Shown one piece after another: positions 6,308 to 13,676 of a DNA stretch of 16,348 nucleotides. A program made the position numbers and the translations under genes. The DNA is from Mycobacterium sp. Its GTDB lineage: Bacteria > Actinomycetota > Actinomycetes > Mycobacteriales > Mycobacteriaceae. The DNA lies in assembly GCA_023264755.1 (NCBI GenBank), contig JAHFVB010000034.1:1-16348 (forward strand), given 5' to 3'. The notes beneath the pieces were generated by a model that was not told the DNA's origin, ran no database searches, and saw nothing but the letters and a program-made list of their open reading frames with translations. Position 1 is the stretch's first letter. Every line of letters starts with the position of its first letter.

Positions 6308-7128
6308 GTGGAGGTGACGTGCACCAACGGTCACGAGAACCCCCGGACCGCCAATTCTGCGGGGAATGCGGCACGCCTATGGTGGCGATCGCGGCGATGT
6401 GCCCGGTGGGCCACGTCAACGCCGAGCACCAGCGGTTCTGCGGCGAGTGCGGAGCGCCCACCGTCGCCCCGGACGGGCTGGCGGACGCCGCATCCGGCGG
6501 CCGCTGGGCCGTCGATCCGACCGGAACCCATCAGTACCGGTACTGGCATGGCGACGCGTGGACCGAACACGTCGCGGACAACGGAACCTTCAGCACCGAG
6601 CCCATCGCCAAACCGGGCCGCCGACGGTTCGAGACGTGGATCAGCGTCGCGGCCGGCGCCGTCACCCTGGTGCTGCTGGTCGGCGCGATGACCGACATCG
6701 GCATGCAGTTGTCTCGCGACGCCAAACCCGCCGCCCCCCAGAACGCCCCGGCCTCGACGACGGACAACGCGCCCGCACCGGCCGCCGTCACCGCCGCCTC
6801 CGACCCGAGCGACGCCGCCACCCCGGCGCCCCCTGGCCCGGAACAGGCGGTCTCGGTGATCGCCACGCTGTGTCGACCCAACAGCAGCAACGGCGTCACC
6901 GCCGACGGCTCCGTCGCCTACTGCGAGCGGCTGACGTCGACCGACACATACCTGTGGTCGCTGTTCCCCGGCGACATCCCCTTGCCTCCCGGAGTCGGAC
7001 TGGGCACCGACCAATCGGTCAACCCGGCCGTCGGAGTGTGCATGGCCCAAACGGGTCGGACCAGCGCGGGCTGCCTGGAGTACCTGGCCCGGCCCAGCAA
7101 TCCCGGCGACGGTCACCCGGGCAACTGA
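6308..7128 (+). CDS. Double zinc-ribbon / DUF2510 membrane protein with an apparent frameshift
   Basis: The ribosome site points to GTG 6308, which starts MEVTCTNGHENP, the first half of a zinc ribbon (C5, H9). The second half, RQFCGECGTP (C18, C21), is in the -1 frame. A shift of one base in the five-C run 6340-6344 joins them into a 273-aa protein. A second ribbon follows with the same pattern, CPVGH...FCGECGAP (C32, H36, C45, C48), which shows what the first should look like. Next come a DUF2510 segment (RWAVDPTG...YRYWHGDAWTEHVADNG), one membrane helix (WISVAAGAVTLVLLVGAM), an Ala/Pro/Thr-rich linker, and an extracytoplasmic C-terminal part with four cysteines. Without the shift, initiation at 6308 yields 127 aa; translation from ATG 6379 would keep only the second ribbon. 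The shift may be a sequencing error, a mutation, a phase-variable tract or programmed slippage. The methyltransferase gene begins 10 bases after the stop. Function unknown. Confidence 0.7.
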
Positions 7129-7138
7129 CGGGCCACTG

Positions 7139-7954
7139 ATGCCGTTGAACTCGGTCGGCGCGCGGGCCACCCGCGCGATCCGCCAAAGCCTGCTCACCGT
7201 GGCGCTCGCCGCCGACCGGTTGAGGGTGGCCCAACCACTCGCTCGCCGGGTGGGGGACGCCCGTCGGTTCTGGACCGAGGACGAGAACTCGGCGTGGGCC
7301 CAGAACTCGCACTGGAGGGCCGGCCTCGGCGACGACGCGTGGCTCGAAGTGGGCCGGGAGCACCGGGCGCTCTACGAACGATTCGCCAAGGCGCTGGACC
7401 GGCCGGTCGACCCCGGCGTCGTCATCGAGTGGGGCTGCGGTGGCGGGGCGAATGCAGTGGCCTTCGCACCCGACGCACAGCGCTTCATCGCAGCGGACGT
7501 CTCGGCGACCAGCCTTGGTGAATGCCGGAGGCAAGTCGAAGCCGTGTGCCTTACGCCCGTCGAGACCGTCCTGATCGACATCGAGCATCCGGAACGCGCC
7601 ATCGCCGGACTCGAGCAATCGTGCGACCTGTTTCTCTGCCTCTACGTCCTGGAACTCACCGCAGGCCCCGAGGAGGCCATGCGGATCGTCCGGATCGCCC
7701 AACGCCTGCTGGTCGCGGGCGGGCTGGCCTTCATCCAGGTCAAGTACCACACCTCCGACCCGCGCACCCGCGGTCGCAAGCGCAACTACCGGCGCAACGT
7801 CGCAACCATGGCCACCTTCGAGATCGACGAATTCTGGGAGCGCGCGGCCGAATGCGGACTGACGCCGCGCCTGATCACCTTGGTGCCCAAAAACCGGCTG
7901 GACTCGCGATATGCCTATTTCGCACTCACCAAATCCGCCGACCCGGCCCCGTAG
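7139..7954 (+). CDS. Class I SAM-dependent methyltransferase
   Basis: 271 aa, cytoplasmic, no signal or membrane helix. The SAM-binding motif I is VIEWGCGGGANAVAF (glycines at 99, 101-103), followed by the acidic end of strand 2 (AADVS), VLIDIEH, the post-motif strand LFLCLYVLEL and the helix/strand MRIVRIAQRLLVAGGLAFIQVKY. An insert rich in Arg and Lys (RTRGRKRNYRRN) may contact an anionic substrate. It lies 10 bases downstream of the zinc-ribbon gene and probably shares its mRNA. Substrate not evident. A sugar or lipid-linked saccharide would suit the neighbourhood, as mycobacteria methylate several surface glycans, but this is a guess. The ATG has only a weak ribosome site, so coupling to the upstream gene is likely. 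Confidence 0.8.
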   Translation: MPLNSVGARATRAIRQSLLTVALAADRLRVAQPLARRVGDARRFWTEDENSAWAQNSHWRAGLGDDAWLEVGREHRALYERFAKALDRPVDPGVVIEWGCGGGANAVAFAPDAQRFIAADVSATSLGECRRQVEAVCLTPVETVLIDIEHPERAIAGLEQSCDLFLCLYVLELTAGPEEAMRIVRIAQRLLVAGGLAFIQVKYHTSDPRTRGRKRNYRRNVATMATFEIDEFWERAAECGLTPRLITLVPKNRLDSRYAYFALTKSADPAP

Positions 7955-7957
7955 AGT
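7952..7957 (+). promoter_or_regulatory. -10 element for leaderless PH-domain gene
   Basis: TAGAGT begins within the stop codon of the methyltransferase gene and lies exactly 6 bases before GTG 7964, the spacing expected for a leaderless transcript. No ribosome site is present. Confidence 0.5.
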
Positions 7958-7963
7958 GTTGCC

Positions 7964-8485
7964 GTGGGCTACCCGGAAAACGTCCTCGCCAGCGACGAGC
8001 AGGTCGTCTTGCATCGTCATCCGCACTGGAAGCGGCTGATCCTGCCGGTGCTGGTGCTCATCCTGGCCACCGCGGTGGCAGCGTTCGGCGCCGCGGTGGT
8101 CAACACCGCACACTGGTCGTCGGCGGTCGCCACCAACGTCGTCATGGCGGTCATCGGCGTGGTCTGGCTGGTGGTGATCGGCTGGCTGGTGCTGTGGCCG
8201 GTGCTGACCTGGCGCTCAACGCATTTCGTCATCACCGACCGGCGGGTCATGTTCCGCCACGGGCTACTGACCCGCTCGGGCATCGACATTCCACTGGCCC
8301 GCATCAACAGCGTCGAATTCCGCCACGGGCTCGTCGACCGGATGCTGCGCACCGGCACGCTGATCATCGAGTCAGCGAGCCAAGATCCCCTGGAGTTCCA
8401 CGACATCCCGCGCGTGGAACAAGTCCACTCGCTGCTGTATCACGAAGTCTTCGACACCCTGGGTTCCGACGAGTCGCCGAGCTGA
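7964..8485 (+). CDS. Bacterial PH-domain (bPH2/DUF304) membrane protein, Rv3278c-like
   Basis: 173 aa. Two membrane helices (about 24-46 and 55-80) are followed by a bacterial pleckstrin-homology domain (about 84-165) with the typical THFVITDRRVMFRHGLL and IPLARINSVEF strands. The family is widespread in Actinobacteria without an established function. Size, sequence and position next to the GtrA and purK genes match my memory of M. tuberculosis Rv3278c, where birA follows directly; here the accessory block lies between. GTG start chosen from the leaderless -10. The last 46 bases overlap the end of the convergent GtrA gene. Confidence 0.85.
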   Translation: MGYPENVLASDEQVVLHRHPHWKRLILPVLVLILATAVAAFGAAVVNTAHWSSAVATNVVMAVIGVVWLVVIGWLVLWPVLTWRSTHFVITDRRVMFRHGLLTRSGIDIPLARINSVEFRHGLVDRMLRTGTLIIESASQDPLEFHDIPRVEQVHSLLYHEVFDTLGSDESPS

Positions 8486-9096
8486 GCACGGCGGTTACGC
8501 CACGGCCGCAGCGGCGTCACGCTGCCGTGCCCCTCTTCGAGCTCGTCCTCGATGGCCTCCGCGATACCGCCCGCGGTCATCGAGGCCTCGATGACCCGCT
8601 CGGGGTCGCGGGCGAACTCCTCGGGGAACACCCACCGCCGGAACGCCCAGAACCGGAACGCCATCTGTAGCAGGTTGCCGATGACGTAGGCCGACACGAA
8701 GTCGGCGACGTTCTCCATGGTCAGGCTCACCATGGGCACCCGGAGTTCCAGCACGTAGCTCGAGACCCACAGCGGAGCCATGCTGAGCAGCACTCCCACG
8801 CCGCTGACGCCGAAGAACAGCAACGCCTCGTGGTGCCGCTCCCGTCCGCCGCGGTGCCGGAAGCTCCATTCCCTATTCAGGATGTAGGAGGCGATGACGG
8901 CGACGATGCCCGCGATGATCTTGGCTGTGACCGGCTTGGGCTCGAGGATGGTCAGCTTGAGCGTGAAGAAGATCGCCGAGTCGATGACGAACGTCGTGCC
9001 ACCGACGATCGCGAACTTGATCAGCTCGTGATGCCGCTCGGCGAAGGGCCGGATCGGGCGCGGCAGGCGCGCGATCGTGGCGTCAGCGAAAGACAC
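8440..9096 (-). CDS. GtrA-family membrane protein, Rv3277-like
   Basis: 218 aa with four membrane helices (about 27-50, 56-74, 92-115, 129-150) and the family hallmarks NREWSFR and FRFWAFRRWVF. GtrA-type proteins are thought to move polyprenyl-phosphate-linked sugars or to support the enzymes that use them at the membrane; which sugar applies here is unknown. The frame is open back to 9567, but the start is taken as GTG with first base at 9096, giving MSFADATIARLP, because the known mycobacterial homologue begins with nearly this sequence and a -10 TACACT lies just upstream. It is divergent from purK (93 bases between starts). Its 3' end overlaps the PH-domain gene in antiparallel fashion. 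Confidence 0.87.
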   Translation of the reverse strand: MSFADATIARLPRPIRPFAERHHELIKFAIVGGTTFVIDSAIFFTLKLTILEPKPVTAKIIAGIVAVIASYILNREWSFRHRGGRERHHEALLFFGVSGVGVLLSMAPLWVSSYVLELRVPMVSLTMENVADFVSAYVIGNLLQMAFRFWAFRRWVFPEEFARDPERVIEASMTAGGIAEAIEDELEEGHGSVTPLRPWRNRRAQLGDSSEPRVSKTS

Positions 9097-9104
9097 AAGA
9101 GGGG

Positions 9105-9110
9105 AGTGTA
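9105..9110 (-). promoter_or_regulatory. -10 element for the GtrA gene
   Basis: TACACT on the minus strand fits TANNNT and lies 8 bases from the GTG at 9096, giving a leaderless or nearly leaderless mRNA. Confidence 0.4.
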
Positions 9111-9177
9111 CGGAAACTAGGCAGGCCACGCGTACCCGTGCAGGTCGGGGCGGTGCTGGACCCCGTCCACCGCGTGA

Positions 9178-9183
9178 CAACAT
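9178..9183 (+). promoter_or_regulatory. -10 element for leaderless purK
   Basis: CAACAT keeps the key A2 and T6 of the mycobacterial -10 and lies exactly 6 bases before GTG 9190. There is no ribosome site. Confidence 0.4.
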
Positions 9184-9189
9184 AGCAAC

Positions 9190-10401
9190 GTGAGCGCACC
9201 CCCAGTCGTGGCCATGATCGGCGGCGGACAACTGGCCAGGATGACCCATCAGGCCGCCATCGCCCTCGGGCAGACACTGCGGGTGCTGGCCGCCTCGCCC
9301 GACGATCCCGCCGCCCAGGTCAGCCCGGACGTCGTGCTGGGCTCGCACACCGACCTGGACGCCTTGCGCCGGGTCGCGGCGGGCGCGGCGGCCGTCACGT
9401 TCGACCACGAGCACGTTCCTGGCGCCCTGCTCGACGCACTGGTGGCCGCCGGAGTGAACGTGGCGCCACCACCGGAGGCGCTCATCCACGCGCAAGACAA
9501 GCTGGTGATGCGCCGCAAGCTGGAGGCGCTCGGCGCGCCCGTGCCGCGGTTCGCCGAAGTGACCCAACCGGCGGACGTGGATGCCTTTGCCGCGCGCATC
9601 GACGGCCCGATCGTGGTCAAGGCCGCCCGCGGGGGCTACGACGGACGTGGGGTGACCCTGGCCCGCGACCTGGCCGAGGCGAGGGCCGTCACCGAGCGCT
9701 ACCTGGCCGACGGTGCCGCCGTACTGCTCGAGGAACGCGTCGACCTGCGGCGGGAATTGGCCGCGCTGGTCGCACGCTCACCCTTCGGCCAGGGGGCGTC
9801 CTGGCCCATCGTGCAGACGGTGCAACGCGACGGCATCTGCGTCGAGGTCATCGCCCCCGCCCCCGGGCTGGACTCCGAGCTGGCGGGCGAGGCCGAGCGG
9901 CTGGGGCTCAGCCTGGCCAACGAACTCGGCGTGGTGGGCGTGCTGGCCGTCGAACTCTTCGAAACCAACACCGGTGCCCTGCTGGTCAACGAATTGGCGA
10001 TGCGTCCGCACAATTCCGGTCACTGGACGATGGACGGCGCCAGGACCAGTCAGTTCGAGCAGCATCTGCGCGCGGTGCTGGACTATCCGCTGGGGGCCAC
10101 CGAGCCGATCGCACCGGTGACCGTGATGGCCAATGTCCTTGGCGCGCCGCAGGTTCCGGCGATGACGATGGACGAGCGCCTGCATCACCTGTTCGCGCGG
10201 ATGCCGGATGCCAAGGTGCACCTGTACGGTAAGTCCGAGCGCCCCGGCCGCAAGATCGGGCACGTCAACGTGCTTGGCGCACAGCAAGGTTCGCCCGACG
10301 ACGAGGCCTATGTCGCCGACGTACGGGAACGCGCGGTGCGAGCCGCGCACTGGTTGTCGCACGGCGAGTGGACGGATGGATTCGATGAACATGCCCAGTA
10401 G
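9190..10401 (+). CDS. purK: N5-carboxyaminoimidazole ribonucleotide synthase
   Basis: Converts AIR, ATP and bicarbonate to N5-CAIR in purine biosynthesis. 403 aa of the ATP-grasp type: GGGQLARM (11-18) at the N-terminal substrate-binding domain, [14 protein letters not shown] in the ATP-grasp lid, the metal/ATP acid in [17 protein letters not shown] (E268), and the C-terminal [14 protein letters not shown]. The match to mycobacterial PurK is strong throughout. GTG 9190 gives [14 protein letters not shown] and fits the -10 spacing. The purE gene begins before the purK stop, so the pair is one operon and makes consecutive enzymes. Confidence 0.96.
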   Translation: MSAPPVVAMIGGGQLARMTHQAAIALGQTLRVLAASPDDPAAQVSPDVVLGSHTDLDALRRVAAGAAAVTFDHEHVPGALLDALVAAGVNVAPPPEALIHAQDKLVMRRKLEALGAPVPRFAEVTQPADVDAFAARIDGPIVVKAARGGYDGRGVTLARDLAEARAVTERYLADGAAVLLEERVDLRRELAALVARSPFGQGASWPIVQTVQRDGICVEVIAPAPGLDSELAGEAERLGLSLANELGVVGVLAVELFETNTGALLVNELAMRPHNSGHWTMDGARTSQFEQHLRAVLDYPLGATEPIAPVTVMANVLGAPQVPAMTMDERLHHLFARMPDAKVHLYGKSERPGRKIGHVNVLGAQQGSPDDEAYVADVRERAVRAAHWLSHGEWTDGFDEHAQ

Positions 10402-10918
10402 CCCCAGTGGTGACGTGACCGGACCGCGCGTCGGTCTGATCATGGGCAGCGACAGCGACTGGACAGTCATGGAGGACGCTGCGACCGCACTCGCGGAGTT
10501 CGACGTGCCGTTCGAAGTCGGCGTCGTCTCGGCCCATCGCACGCCCGGCCGCATGCTCGACTACGCCAAGACCGCCGCCGGCCGCGGCATCGACGTGATC
10601 ATCGCCGGAGCGGGTGGCGCGGCGCACCTGCCTGGCATGGTCGCCTCGGCCACGCCGCTGCCGGTGATCGGCGTACCCGTGCCATTGGCGCGGCTGGACG
10701 GGCTGGATTCGCTGCTGTCGATCGTCCAGATGCCAGCCGGAGTGCCCGTGGCGACCGTCTCGATCGGCGGTGCGCGCAATGCCGGCCTGCTGGCGGTGCG
10801 CATCCTGGGCTCGTCCGACGCCGGGCTGCGCGCCCGCATGGAGCAGTTCCAAGCCGAGCTGGAGGACATGGTGCTGGCCAAGGACGCGGCGTTGCGCCAG
10901 CGGCTGCTCGGCCCGTAA
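10385..10918 (+). CDS. purE: N5-carboxyaminoimidazole ribonucleotide mutase (class I PurE)
   Basis: Isomerises N5-CAIR from PurK to CAIR. About 177 aa with GSDSDWTVM (phosphate loop), the catalytic histidine in [11 protein letters not shown], and [14 protein letters not shown]. The presence of PurK marks this as the bacterial mutase class. Three in-frame ATGs are close together (10376, 10385, 10391). I took 10385 because GGATGG lies 5 bases before it, but this is a weak distinction. All of them overlap the purK stop, indicating translational coupling. It ends 42 bases before fadE25. Confidence 0.95.
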   Translation: MNMPSSPSGDVTGPRVGLIMGSDSDWTVMEDAATALAEFDVPFEVGVVSAHRTPGRMLDYAKTAAGRGIDVIIAGAGGAAHLPGMVASATPLPVIGVPVPLARLDGLDSLLSIVQMPAGVPVATVSIGGARNAGLLAVRILGSSDAGLRARMEQFQAELEDMVLAKDAALRQRLLGP

Positions 10919-10928
10919 CCGGCCCAGG

Positions 10929-10954
10929 TAAAGTTATCCGCGAGTAGCAAGGAG
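10929..10954 (+). promoter_or_regulatory. Promoter -10 and ribosome site of fadE25
   Basis: TAAAGT (10929-10934) fits TANNNT, with a start point near 10941, and AAGGAG (10949-10954) lies 6 bases before ATG 10961. fadE25 can therefore be transcribed separately from purKE, with a short leader and conventional initiation. Confidence 0.45.
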
Positions 10955-10960
10955 TTTTAC

Positions 10961-12124
10961 ATGGCCATCGGCGACCCGTCCTTCGACGTCTTCAAGCTCT
11001 CCGACGAGCACGAAGAAATGCGCGCAGTGCTGCGCGAGCTCTGCGACAAGGAGATCGCGCCCTACGCGGCCGACGTCGACGAGAAGGCGCGCTACACCAC
11101 TGAAGCCTTGGCGGCGTTGAACGCGTCCGGCTTCTCGGCCATCCACATCCCCGAGGAGTATGGCGGCCAAGGTGGCGACGCCGTCGCGGCCTGCATCGTC
11201 ATCGAAGAGGTCGCCCGGGTGTGTGCCTCGTCCTCGCTGATCCCGGTCTGCAACAAGCTCGGCACGATGGGCCTGCTGCTGAGGGGTTCCGAGGAACTCA
11301 AGAAGCAGGTGCTGCCCTCGATCGGAGCGGGGGAGGCCAGCGCGTCCTACGCCCTGTCCGAACGCGAAGCCGGCAGTGATGCCGCGGCGATGCGCACGCG
11401 CGCCAAGGCCGACGGAGACGACTGGGTGCTCAACGGCTCCAAGTGCTGGATCTCCAACGGCGGCAAGTCCACCTGGTACACCGTCATGGCGGTCACCGAT
11501 CCCGACAAGGGCGCGAACGGCATCTCGGCGTTCGTCGTGCACGCCGACGACCCCGGTTTCGTCGTGGGCCCCAAGGAAAAGAAGATGGGCATCAAGGGAT
11601 CGCCCACCACCGAGCTGTACTTCGAGGACTGCCGGATCCCTGGCGACCGGATCATCGGCGAACCCGGCACCGGATTCAAGACGGCATTGGCCACGCTGGA
11701 CCACACCCGTCCGACCATCGGCGCCCAGGCCGTCGGCATCGCCCAAGGCGCGCTGGAGGCGGCGATCGCCTACGTCAAGGAACGCAAGCAGTTCGGTAAG
11801 TCGATCAGCGACTTCCAGGCCGTCCAGTTCATGCTGGCCGACATGGCGATGAAGATCGAAGCCGCCCGACTGATGGTCTACAGCGCCGCGGCCCGCGCCG
11901 AGCGTGGCGAGCCCAACCTCGGCTTCATCTCCTCGGCGGCCAAGTGTTTCGCCTCCGACGTCGCCATGCAGGTCACCACCGACGCCGTGCAGCTGTTCGG
12001 CGGCTACGGCTACACGGTGGACTTCCCGGTCGAGAGGTTCATGCGGGACGCCAAGATCACGCAGATCTACGAGGGCACCAACCAGATTCAGCGCGTCGTG
12101 ATGTCCCGCGCGCTGCTCAAGTAG
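10961..12124 (+). CDS. fadE25: Acyl-CoA dehydrogenase FadE25
   Basis: FAD-dependent alpha,beta-dehydrogenation of an acyl-CoA in the cytoplasm, with electrons passed to ETF. 387 aa with all three ACAD domains. Signature 1 is ALSEREAGSDAAAMRTRA (131-148). Signature 2 is QLFGGYGYTVDFPVERFMRD, followed by IYEGTNQIQR, whose glutamate (E371) is at the catalytic-base position of the medium/short-chain type. FADG-type residues WISNGG are also present. It agrees closely with M. tuberculosis FadE25 (Rv3274c), which also lies downstream of purE. The exact acyl chain is not evident; short or branched chains are usual for this subgroup. It converges with the LCP gene, with 21 bases between the stops. A GGCC-cgg-GGCC hairpin there is too short to call as a terminator. 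Confidence 0.95.
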   Translation: MAIGDPSFDVFKLSDEHEEMRAVLRELCDKEIAPYAADVDEKARYTTEALAALNASGFSAIHIPEEYGGQGGDAVAACIVIEEVARVCASSSLIPVCNKLGTMGLLLRGSEELKKQVLPSIGAGEASASYALSEREAGSDAAAMRTRAKADGDDWVLNGSKCWISNGGKSTWYTVMAVTDPDKGANGISAFVVHADDPGFVVGPKEKKMGIKGSPTTELYFEDCRIPGDRIIGEPGTGFKTALATLDHTRPTIGAQAVGIAQGALEAAIAYVKERKQFGKSISDFQAVQFMLADMAMKIEAARLMVYSAAARAERGEPNLGFISSAAKCFASDVAMQVTTDAVQLFGGYGYTVDFPVERFMRDAKITQIYEGTNQIQRVVMSRALLK

Positions 12125-12145
12125 GCCCGGGGCCTTTCGGCTCGA

Positions 12146-13609
12146 TCAGTTCACGCAGGGCGCGCTGTTCGCACCCGCGGTGAGGACCGGGGACGGCGGA
12201 GGCGGCGGCTCACTGGACTCCGCGGCAACGGGATCGACCGTCCCAGAAGGACTTTCGGGAGTAAGCCCCGAACCCGGCCCGGTGTAGTCGGCAGCCAGCA
12301 CCACCCGCACCGAACCCGGCGCCACCGAAGGATCCGCAACGACCGGCAAGTTGCCCAGCGCCTTGGCAACGGCCTGTGCGCCGAGATCGTCGGTCTTGGC
12401 CGCCCGAAGCTGACTGCTGGTGACGTGGTCGGCCTCGTTGTTGCCGACGTTGCCCTGGGCGAACCCCTGGCCGCTCAACACCTGGGCCACCGCGGCCGCC
12501 AACCCGTTGATCTCGGAGTCGTTGACGACCTCGACGGTGGTCTTGTCGGGGGAGTAGGCCAGCTTCTCGGTCTTGCCCTCGTCCTGGTCCTTCAGCAGAC
12601 TCCCCACCCAGTCCTTGACCTGAGCCTGATCGACGCGCACCACGCTCTGGGTGCCGTCGTCGCTCCAGCCGTCCTCTTGCAGGATCGGGATGGTGGCGAA
12701 CGCGACGTTGCCCGCCGCGAGGCTCTGCATCTGCTGGATGAAGTCCATGATGTCCCAGCCGTCGGACAGCACCACCGAACGCTGCACCGCGTCCTGCAGC
12801 CGGTTGAGCGTGGCGGGGCTGGACAGCGTCTTGCCGGAGATGACCTGATGGGCCAACTGGGCCATGACCGCCTGCTGGCGGGTCACCCGGTCGAGGTCAC
12901 CGCGCGGCAAGTCGTGCCGTTGCCGCACGAAGCTCAAGGCCTGCGGGCCGTTCAGCTTCTGCGGGCCGGCCGGAAAGTCCGCCCCGGAAAGCGGCTCGTC
13001 CACGGCGTCCTTGAGACAGACGTCGACGCCGCCGAGGGCATCGGTGATCAGGGCGAAGCCGAGCAACCCGATCTCGGCGTAGTGGTCGACCGTGACGCCG
13101 GTGAGATTGGCCACCGTCTTGATCAGCGCCTCCCGACCGGCTTCGGTCGCCTCCCGCTCGGCCACCGCGGGATCCTGGCCCTGGTCCTCCACCAACTGCT
13201 TCAACTTCTCCAGATGCACCGAGCCGTAGACGCCGTTGATCTTCGTCTTGCCGATGCCGGGCGCGTCGACGTAGGAGTCCCGAGGGATCGAGATGGCCGT
13301 CGCGGACTTCCCGTTGTTGGGGATGCGGACCAGGATGATCGTGTCGGTATTGGTCGACACGTCGTCACCGGCGCGCAGCATGGCCAGCTCGTCGGCCGAC
13401 AACGGGTTGCCGTGCGCGTCGGTACGGCTGTCCATGCCGACCAGCAGGATGTCGATCGCGCCGTCTTCGCCACCGCCGCCCAGGGCCGCGGCGCTGATGT
13501 GGTTGATGCCCGACTCGAACGACCGGATCGTGCTCCACGCCACGCCGGTGCTGACGACGACGATCGCCGCCGCGACGACGGCGACGGTGCGGGTGAGACG
13601 ACCGGGCAT
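12146..13609 (-). CDS. lcp1: LytR-CpsA-Psr (LCP) ligase with LytR_C domain, Lcp1-like
   Basis: 487 aa. LCP enzymes transfer undecaprenyl/decaprenyl-phosphate-linked glycans to peptidoglycan; the mycobacterial Lcp1 (Rv3267) joins arabinogalactan to peptidoglycan outside the membrane. Seen here are a 7-residue cytoplasmic tail, one membrane helix (8-27) and an extracytoplasmic LCP domain with DILLVGMDSR (53-62), SIPRDSYV (108-115), KTKINGVYG and RQRHDLPRGDLDRVTRQQ, supplying the conserved Asp/Arg residues. A LytR_C domain follows at about 352-445, then a Pro/Ser-rich tail ending CVN. The ATG with first base at 13609 has no ribosome site but has TAGCCT at leaderless spacing. An in-frame TAG lies just upstream, so no longer form exists. 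It is divergent from rmlD-wbbL-manB, which make precursors for the same polymer. Confidence 0.92.
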   Translation of the reverse strand: MPGRLTRTVAVVAAAIVVVSTGVAWSTIRSFESGINHISAAALGGGGEDGAIDILLVGMDSRTDAHGNPLSADELAMLRAGDDVSTNTDTIILVRIPNNGKSATAISIPRDSYVDAPGIGKTKINGVYGSVHLEKLKQLVEDQGQDPAVAEREATEAGREALIKTVANLTGVTVDHYAEIGLLGFALITDALGGVDVCLKDAVDEPLSGADFPAGPQKLNGPQALSFVRQRHDLPRGDLDRVTRQQAVMAQLAHQVISGKTLSSPATLNRLQDAVQRSVVLSDGWDIMDFIQQMQSLAAGNVAFATIPILQEDGWSDDGTQSVVRVDQAQVKDWVGSLLKDQDEGKTEKLAYSPDKTTVEVVNDSEINGLAAAVAQVLSGQGFAQGNVGNNEADHVTSSQLRAAKTDDLGAQAVAKALGNLPVVADPSVAPGSVRVVLAADYTGPGSGLTPESPSGTVDPVAAESSEPPPPPSPVLTAGANSAPCVN

Positions 13610-13615
13610 CAGCTC

Positions 13616-13621
13616 AGGCTA
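13616..13621 (-). promoter_or_regulatory. -10 element for leaderless LCP gene
   Basis: TAGCCT on the minus strand lies exactly 6 bases before the ATG at 13609. An in-frame stop overlaps it, so the ATG is the first possible start on such a transcript. Confidence 0.5.
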
Positions 13622-13663
13622 CTGGCGAGTCGGCCACAGACCGGGTAGCGCCGACCGGCGTGC

Positions 13664-13669
13664 CAGACT
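13664..13669 (+). promoter_or_regulatory. Possible -10 element for rmlD
   Basis: CAGACT keeps A2 and T6 of the -10 pattern and lies 7 bases before ATG 13677, one base more than ideal leaderless spacing. No ribosome site is seen. Confidence 0.3.
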
Positions 13670-13676
13670 CGTGCCC

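Noticed and set aside
9097..9567. N-terminal extension of the GtrA gene to 9567
   Set aside because: It would run through the divergent purK start region and coding sequence; the homologue begins with the SFADA segment at 9096.
12124..12137. GGCC-cgg-GGCC hairpin followed by TTT between fadE25 and the LCP gene
   Set aside because: A four-pair stem with a three-base T tract is too weak to call as a terminator in such GC-rich DNA.
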